Shown: positions 60,090-64,000 of the stretch, in pieces
Layout: each line of letters begins with the position of its first letter
How positions within the stretch are numbered: position 1 is the first letter of the stretch
Assembly (NCBI RefSeq): GCF_029601685.1
Contig: NZ_JARRIR010000016.1
Span: 42,415-106,414, forward strand
Direction: 5' to 3'
Source: Metarhizobium sp017305935
GTDB taxonomy: Bacteria; Pseudomonadota; Alphaproteobacteria; Rhizobiales; Rhizobiaceae
DNA length: 64,000 bases
Translations under genes and position numbers: made by a program
The notes under the pieces: model-generated
The model's input: only the letters and a program-made list of their open reading frames with translations
Databases searched by the model: none
Told to the model about the DNA's origin: nothing

Positions 60090-61626
60090 CGCAACCGCAT
60101 CCCCGGCGGCCGTGGTCGCCAATCGCGGCGCCATCACCGCCTGCGTCATCCTCGCAGTCATCATGCAGGCGCTGGATACGACCATCGCCAATGTGGCGCT
60201 GCCCTTCATCCAGGGCAGCGTTTCGGCTTCCGCCGACCAGATCAACTGGGTGCTGACCTCCTACATCGTCGCCGCCGCGATCATGACGCCGCCCTCCGGC
60301 TTTCTCGCCGCCAAGTTCGGCCGCAAGCGGGTGCTGCTGACGGCGATCGCCGGCTTCGTCGCCGCCTCCGTGCTGTGCGGGCTGGCGCAATCGCTAAACC
60401 AGATCGTCGCCTTCCGTCTGTTGCAAGGCCTGTTCGGCGCCTCGCTGGTGCCGCTGTCGCAGGGCATCCTGCTCGATATCTACACCGTGGAGGAGCGCGG
60501 CTCCGCGATGGCGCTGTTCGGCGTCTCGGTGATGGTCGGGCCGGTGCTCGGGCCGGTCATCGGCGGCTGGCTGACCGACAATATCAGCTGGCGCTGGGTG
60601 TTCTACATCAACGTGCCGATCGGGGCGCTCGCCTTTGCAGGCATCGTTATCTTCGTGTCGGAAACGAGGCGAGACGCGCTGGCCAAGCTCGACTGGTTCG
60701 GCTTCGGCATGATGAGCCTGTTCATCGCCTCGCTCCAGCTCTTCCTCGATCGCGGCGCGCAGCTCGACTGGTTTTCCTCCGGCGAAATCATGATCGAGGC
60801 CATCGTCTGCGCCTCCGCCTTCTACCTTCTGTTCGTGCACACGCTGACGGCGGACAAACCATTCGTCAACCCGCGGCTGTTCCTCGACCAGAACTTTGCC
60901 GTCAGCATGGTGTTCATCTTCGTAATCGGTATCACCTATCTGGCGTCGCTGGCGCTGATGACGCCCTATTTGCAAACGTTGATGGGCTATCCGGTCATCA
61001 CCGCCGGCATCGTCATGGGGCCGCGCGGCGTCGGCACGATGGTGTGCATGTTCATCGTCGGCAAGTTGATCGGCAGGGTGGATACGCGGCTGCTGCTGCT
61101 CGCCGGCCTCGGCCTGACGGCCTGGGCGATGTATGACATGACCGCCTGGACGCCCGAGGTTTCGCAATGGACCATCGTCTCGGTCGGCTTCATCCAGGGC
61201 GCCGGCCTCGGTTTCCTGTTCGTGCCGCTGACGACCATGGCCTTCTCCACCCTGCCGCCGCAGATGCGCGGCGACGGCACGGGCCTCTACAATCTGTCGC
61301 GCAATATCGGCTCCTCCGTCGGCATTTCGCTGGTCACGGCACTGATTACCGAGAACGTCCAGAGAAACCATGAAAGCATCGCGGCTTACGTCACCCCGTT
61401 CAACCATGCTTTCAGCAATCCCGCCGTCATGGAGCACCTCAACCCGCTGACGGCCACCGGTCGCGCGGCGCTCGACGGGGTCATCACCCTGCAGGCGACG
61501 ATCATCGCCTACATGGATGATTTCAAGCTTTTGATGCTCCTGTCGCTCGGGGCCATGCCGCTGGTGTTGCTGCTGCGCAAACCGCGCGCCGCGCCGGTGG
61601 TCGATCACAGCGTCGCCATGGAATAG
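60082..61626 (+). CDS. emrB: EmrB-type multidrug efflux transporter (MFS DHA2, 14 TM)
   Basis: A 514-residue pump with about 14 helices. The DHA2 motif LDTTIANVALPFIQG and the antiporter motif (GVSVMVGPVLGPVIGGWLTD) are clear. ATG 60082 overlaps the emrA stop by 8 bp. With MarR and EmrA it forms a typical drug-efflux operon. Confidence 0.94.
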   Translation: MASATASPAAVVANRGAITACVILAVIMQALDTTIANVALPFIQGSVSASADQINWVLTSYIVAAAIMTPPSGFLAAKFGRKRVLLTAIAGFVAASVLCGLAQSLNQIVAFRLLQGLFGASLVPLSQGILLDIYTVEERGSAMALFGVSVMVGPVLGPVIGGWLTDNISWRWVFYINVPIGALAFAGIVIFVSETRRDALAKLDWFGFGMMSLFIASLQLFLDRGAQLDWFSSGEIMIEAIVCASAFYLLFVHTLTADKPFVNPRLFLDQNFAVSMVFIFVIGITYLASLALMTPYLQTLMGYPVITAGIVMGPRGVGTMVCMFIVGKLIGRVDTRLLLLAGLGLTAWAMYDMTAWTPEVSQWTIVSVGFIQGAGLGFLFVPLTTMAFSTLPPQMRGDGTGLYNLSRNIGSSVGISLVTALITENVQRNHESIAAYVTPFNHAFSNPAVMEHLNPLTATGRAALDGVITLQATIIAYMDDFKLLMLLSLGAMPLVLLLRKPRAAPVVDHSVAME

Positions 61627-61673
61627 GCTGGTGCGCCATCCGTTCCGGCAAACGGAAACGAAGACGGCCCGGA

Positions 61674-62348
61674 TCACTGCGCGGCATCGAGCCTGCGATA
61701 GGTATCCGCTTCGGTGACGATCGTGTCCATCGGTATGTCATGCGGCTGCGGGAAGATCGAGGATAGCCGCGCCTGCTCGTAACCGATACCGATGACTCGG
61801 GGCTTGGCCGGCATCGCCGCCAGCGTCCGGTCGAAATAGCCGCCGCCGTAACCCAGCCGGAAGCAGAGCGCATCGAAACCGACGACAGGGGCGAGGACGA
61901 TATCGGGTATGCAGGGATCGGCCACGGCCGGGACCGGGATGTTCCAGACACCGCGTTCCAGCTTTTCGCCCGGCGCCCAGCGATGGAAGGCGAGCGGTTG
62001 CGCCTTCTCGACGACGACCGGCAGCGCGCAGGCCCCGCCCCCGGCGATGATCTCGACGACCAAAGCCCGCGGATCGGGTTCGCCTTTGAAAGGCCAGAAG
62101 ATGCTGACGGTGCGGCCGTGAAGCTCGCCCAGTTCATCGCGCAGGCGCGCCATGACCGAACGGTCGAGCATGTCGCGACGCTCGGCGGAGAGCCGCATCC
62201 GCTGGCCGATCAGGTGCTCCCGGCTCGCCTTGCGCCAGCGCGCCACATCGAGCCGGGTGCGGTCGTCGGCGCCGGAATAACCGGCTTCGAATTCGTGCAT
62301 CATGCAGGGCGGCGAGGAAAAACAGGCGGGGTCGTCTTCAGGCTTCAT
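61674..62348 (-). CDS. 5-formyltetrahydrofolate cyclo-ligase family protein
   Basis: A 224-residue protein. The conserved GYGGGYFDRTLA motif and the early RLSAERRDMLDRSV are typical. It recycles 5-formyl-THF to 5,10-methenyl-THF using ATP. It has a longer N-terminus than the usual 180-200 residues (about 35 extra residues rich in Cys, Asp and Glu). Confidence 0.9.
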   Translation of the reverse strand: MKPEDDPACFSSPPCMMHEFEAGYSGADDRTRLDVARWRKASREHLIGQRMRLSAERRDMLDRSVMARLRDELGELHGRTVSIFWPFKGEPDPRALVVEIIAGGGACALPVVVEKAQPLAFHRWAPGEKLERGVWNIPVPAVADPCIPDIVLAPVVGFDALCFRLGYGGGYFDRTLAAMPAKPRVIGIGYEQARLSSIFPQPHDIPMDTIVTEADTYRRLDAAQ

Positions 62349-62364
62349 GGCACACTCCCAGCGC

Positions 62365-62526
62365 TCAGCATCCGTTCAGTCCGGCGATATCGGCCATCCG
62401 CGTCCGCATCAGCGTCGCGCCTTCGTCGAGCGCACTGACGAGGGCGGCGGTGTCGCTCTGGTGCACGACGCGATGCCAGGTGCCCCAAATCCGCCCGCGT
62501 CTTCCAAAGACGCGACGTGCCACCAT
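62365..62526 (-). CDS. Possible 53-residue protein
   Basis: A frame starting MVARRVFGRRGRIWGTWHRV and ending RMADIAGLNGC has GC-rich third positions in its second half (VHQSDTAALVSALDEGATLM). No good ribosome site precedes the ATG. It could be a small gene or the tail of a decayed one. It occupies part of the 327-bp gap between the cyclo-ligase and nnrS. Confidence 0.3.
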   Translation of the reverse strand: MVARRVFGRRGRIWGTWHRVVHQSDTAALVSALDEGATLMRTRMADIAGLNGC

Positions 62527-62646
62527 AACATTGCGTCAGCCGATGACGATATCCATCTCGCGCAGGCGCCCGCACAGCAGATCAACCGCCGCCCCGCCAC
62601 AAGCGGCGACCATGCCGGCGTCGTGCGTGCAGACAACTGAATATTA

Positions 62647-62686
62647 TTGCGGGATGACCGCAAAACTCTTGCAAGTCATCCCGCAA
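62647..62686 (-). terminator. Hairpin at the end of nnrS
   Basis: TTGCGGGATGAC (62647-62658) pairs perfectly with GTCATCCCGCAA (62675-62686), and an inner GCAA/TTGC extends the stem. It overlaps the nnrS stop. The following minus-strand sequence is AT-rich but not a clean T-run. Confidence 0.65.
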
Positions 62687-63905
62687 GCGGCGTGCGCCGG
62701 ACCCGTGTCAGCATCGGGGCATATTCCACCAGGAACAGCCCGAAAGAAGCCATCCACAGCAGCGCCGAAACGGAGAGAATCTCCTGGTAGAACTCAGGCA
62801 CGATTTCCGCGACGGGGCGAAGGACGGCCGCGCCGATCAGGCAGGCATAGGCGAGGGAGGTGATGCGCGAAGCGGCGAGATCGCGGCCGGTATGGCCACG
62901 CGTCGCGCGACCCATCACAGCCAGCATCATCAGCCCGATGGCGCCGACCGTGACGACATGCAGGGCCGAGTAAGGGTTCAGGTGTCCCGCCGCCGCACAG
63001 GCAATGGCAAGGAAGCCGAAGGCGACGAAGGCATAGGCGACATGCAGGATCGCCAGCAGCGGTTCGGAACGCACCGCCCAGCCGCGCCAGCGCCACAGCC
63101 GCACGGCATGGAAGAGCGCGGCCGCGCCGGCGACGACGACGGTCAGAGGATGCTCCGGAAGCGCGATCCAGCTTGCCAGCGCCAGCGCGGCCAGCGCGAG
63201 GCAGGCGACGTCATAACCGTTCATCGGCGTCGGAAAGCGCGTTTCGCCCGCGCGGTTCAGCCAGTTGCGGGTGAAACTCGGGATGATGCGGCCGCCGATG
63301 ATGCAGATCAGCAGCAGATAGGCGCCCGCCGCCGCCCGGCTCGCCATGGCAGGATCGCCATCGGTCAGCACCGCATGGTGGAAGACGAGATTGGCCGAGG
63401 CCAGCAACGCCACCCCGAACAGCACCTTCAGGTCCTTCCATTTGCGTCCGGCGACAATTTCGCGCACGCAGATGAGCAGCAGGACAGGCAGAAAAAGACT
63501 CTCGATGGCGACGGCGACATCGACATGGACGATGTCTGGCTGCAGGAAGGCGAGCCGACCGAGCAGCCAGAGGCCGGCAAGCCCCATCAGCGGCTTACCC
63601 GAGACCGGCAGACGGCCGGTCCAGTTCGGCACGGCGGTCAGCAGAAAGCCGGCCAGTACCGCCGGCCCGAAGCCGAACAGCATTTCATGCGCATGCCAAT
63701 GAACCGCGCCATAGGTGCCGCCGACGGGCAGACCGGTTGTCAGCGACAGGATCCAGAGCAGCATGGCCAGCACCGCCCAGAGGCCGGCGCCCAGGAAGAA
63801 GGGGCGAAAACCATAGGAAAAGACGACCGGCCCGGTCGTCTTCAGGCCCCGCGGAACAGGCTTTCTGGCCGCCGCGAAGGGATGTATCTGGCCGGTCGTC
63901 TTCAT
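62676..63905 (-). CDS. nnrS: NnrS, NO-response membrane heme-copper protein
   Basis: A 409-residue protein with about 12 membrane segments. The stretches FSYGFRPFFLGAGLWAVLAM, GAVHWHAHEMLFGFGPAVLA and AVPNWTGRLPV are NnrS hallmarks, with the histidines as likely metal ligands. ATG 63905 has AAGGTGA upstream; GTG 63914 is less likely. It lies just after the pseudoazurin gene, 16 bp from its stop. Confidence 0.93.
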   Translation of the reverse strand: MKTTGQIHPFAAARKPVPRGLKTTGPVVFSYGFRPFFLGAGLWAVLAMLLWILSLTTGLPVGGTYGAVHWHAHEMLFGFGPAVLAGFLLTAVPNWTGRLPVSGKPLMGLAGLWLLGRLAFLQPDIVHVDVAVAIESLFLPVLLLICVREIVAGRKWKDLKVLFGVALLASANLVFHHAVLTDGDPAMASRAAAGAYLLLICIIGGRIIPSFTRNWLNRAGETRFPTPMNGYDVACLALAALALASWIALPEHPLTVVVAGAAALFHAVRLWRWRGWAVRSEPLLAILHVAYAFVAFGFLAIACAAAGHLNPYSALHVVTVGAIGLMMLAVMGRATRGHTGRDLAASRITSLAYACLIGAAVLRPVAEIVPEFYQEILSVSALLWMASFGLFLVEYAPMLTRVRRTPLAG

Positions 63906-63921
63906 GATCGTCACCTTTCGG

Positions 63922-64000
63922 TCATTTCGCCGCAGCGACGGCCTTTTCGAGGCGGTCCTGCACCGGCTTCGGCTTCTTGGCGGCCATGATGGCGTCGAGA
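63922..64000 (-). CDS. Pseudoazurin, C-terminal fragment cut by window edge
   Basis: The last 25 residues (LDAIMAAKKPKPVQDRLEKA to the stop) closely match the C-terminal helices of pseudoazurin (NLDQIVSAKKPKIVQERLEK in the Alcaligenes protein). Pseudoazurin is the blue-copper electron donor to NirK. The rest of the gene lies beyond position 64000, so the copper ligands cannot be checked. Confidence 0.8.
   Translation of the reverse strand, partial: LDAIMAAKKPKPVQDRLEKAVAAAK

Noticed and set aside
1..64000. CRISPR arrays, tRNA or rRNA genes, transposases, integrases
   Set aside because: No regular direct-repeat/spacer series, no tRNA- or rRNA-like stretch and no mobile-element protein was recognised on either strand.

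Overview
The window reads as chromosome or large-replicon DNA of a GC-rich alphaproteobacterium, most likely Rhizobiaceae (Rhizobium/Agrobacterium/Ensifer/Shinella-like). The reasons are the nirK-nirV pair, the soxBDAG order, a RIME-like palindromic intergenic repeat near 11.0 kb, and rhizobial-type ABC transporters throughout. The genus call is inference. No rRNA, tRNA, CRISPR array, insertion sequence or prophage was seen.

Left third (0-26.7 kb), transport and catabolism. A LysR gene precedes a polyamine-type ABC operon (ATPase, binding protein, two permeases). A divergent Lrp/hppD pair leads into a complete tyrosine-homogentisate route (hppD, hmgA, fahA, maiA). Next is a LacI/GH42 beta-galactosidase locus carrying an amino-acid-type binding protein and an enlarged permease but no ATPase. 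Then come an amidase, a LysR gene, a Rieske oxygenase/reductase pair of the glycine-betaine (gbcAB) type, a DMT exporter, metNIQ and a threonine/serine dehydratase-like enzyme.

Middle (26.7-33.7 kb). A branched-chain-amino-acid-type binding protein is followed by the heterotetrameric sarcosine oxidase operon soxBDAG with a TetR regulator. With gbcAB this would cover two steps of betaine to glycine; the dimethylglycine step is not in the window.

Right half (33.8-54 kb and 62.6-64 kb), a denitrification and anaerobiosis island. It holds nirK and nirV, norC, norB, norQ, norD, norE and norF, hemN, the O2-independent ubiquinone genes ubiTUV with a UbiD-family decarboxylase, two NnrS-type membrane proteins, a MogA/MoaB-like protein, a hemerythrin-like protein, an NsrR-type Rrf2 regulator with a 39-bp operator palindrome, and the C-terminus of pseudoazurin at the right edge. 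Six promoter regions carry the same TTG-N8-CAA site expected for an FNR/NnrR-type activator, whose gene is not in the window. The least understood part is a compact DUF59 / DUF2249 / polytopic membrane protein / DUF2249 module at 36.4-39.0 kb, together with several very small proteins. These are the best candidates for an undescribed system.

Between these two denitrification blocks lies a copper-handling locus (DUF2946, YcnI, CopC-CopD fusion), plausibly relevant to the copper proteins NirK and pseudoazurin. It is followed by a DUF421 protein, a MarR-EmrA-EmrB drug efflux operon and a 5-formyltetrahydrofolate cyclo-ligase.
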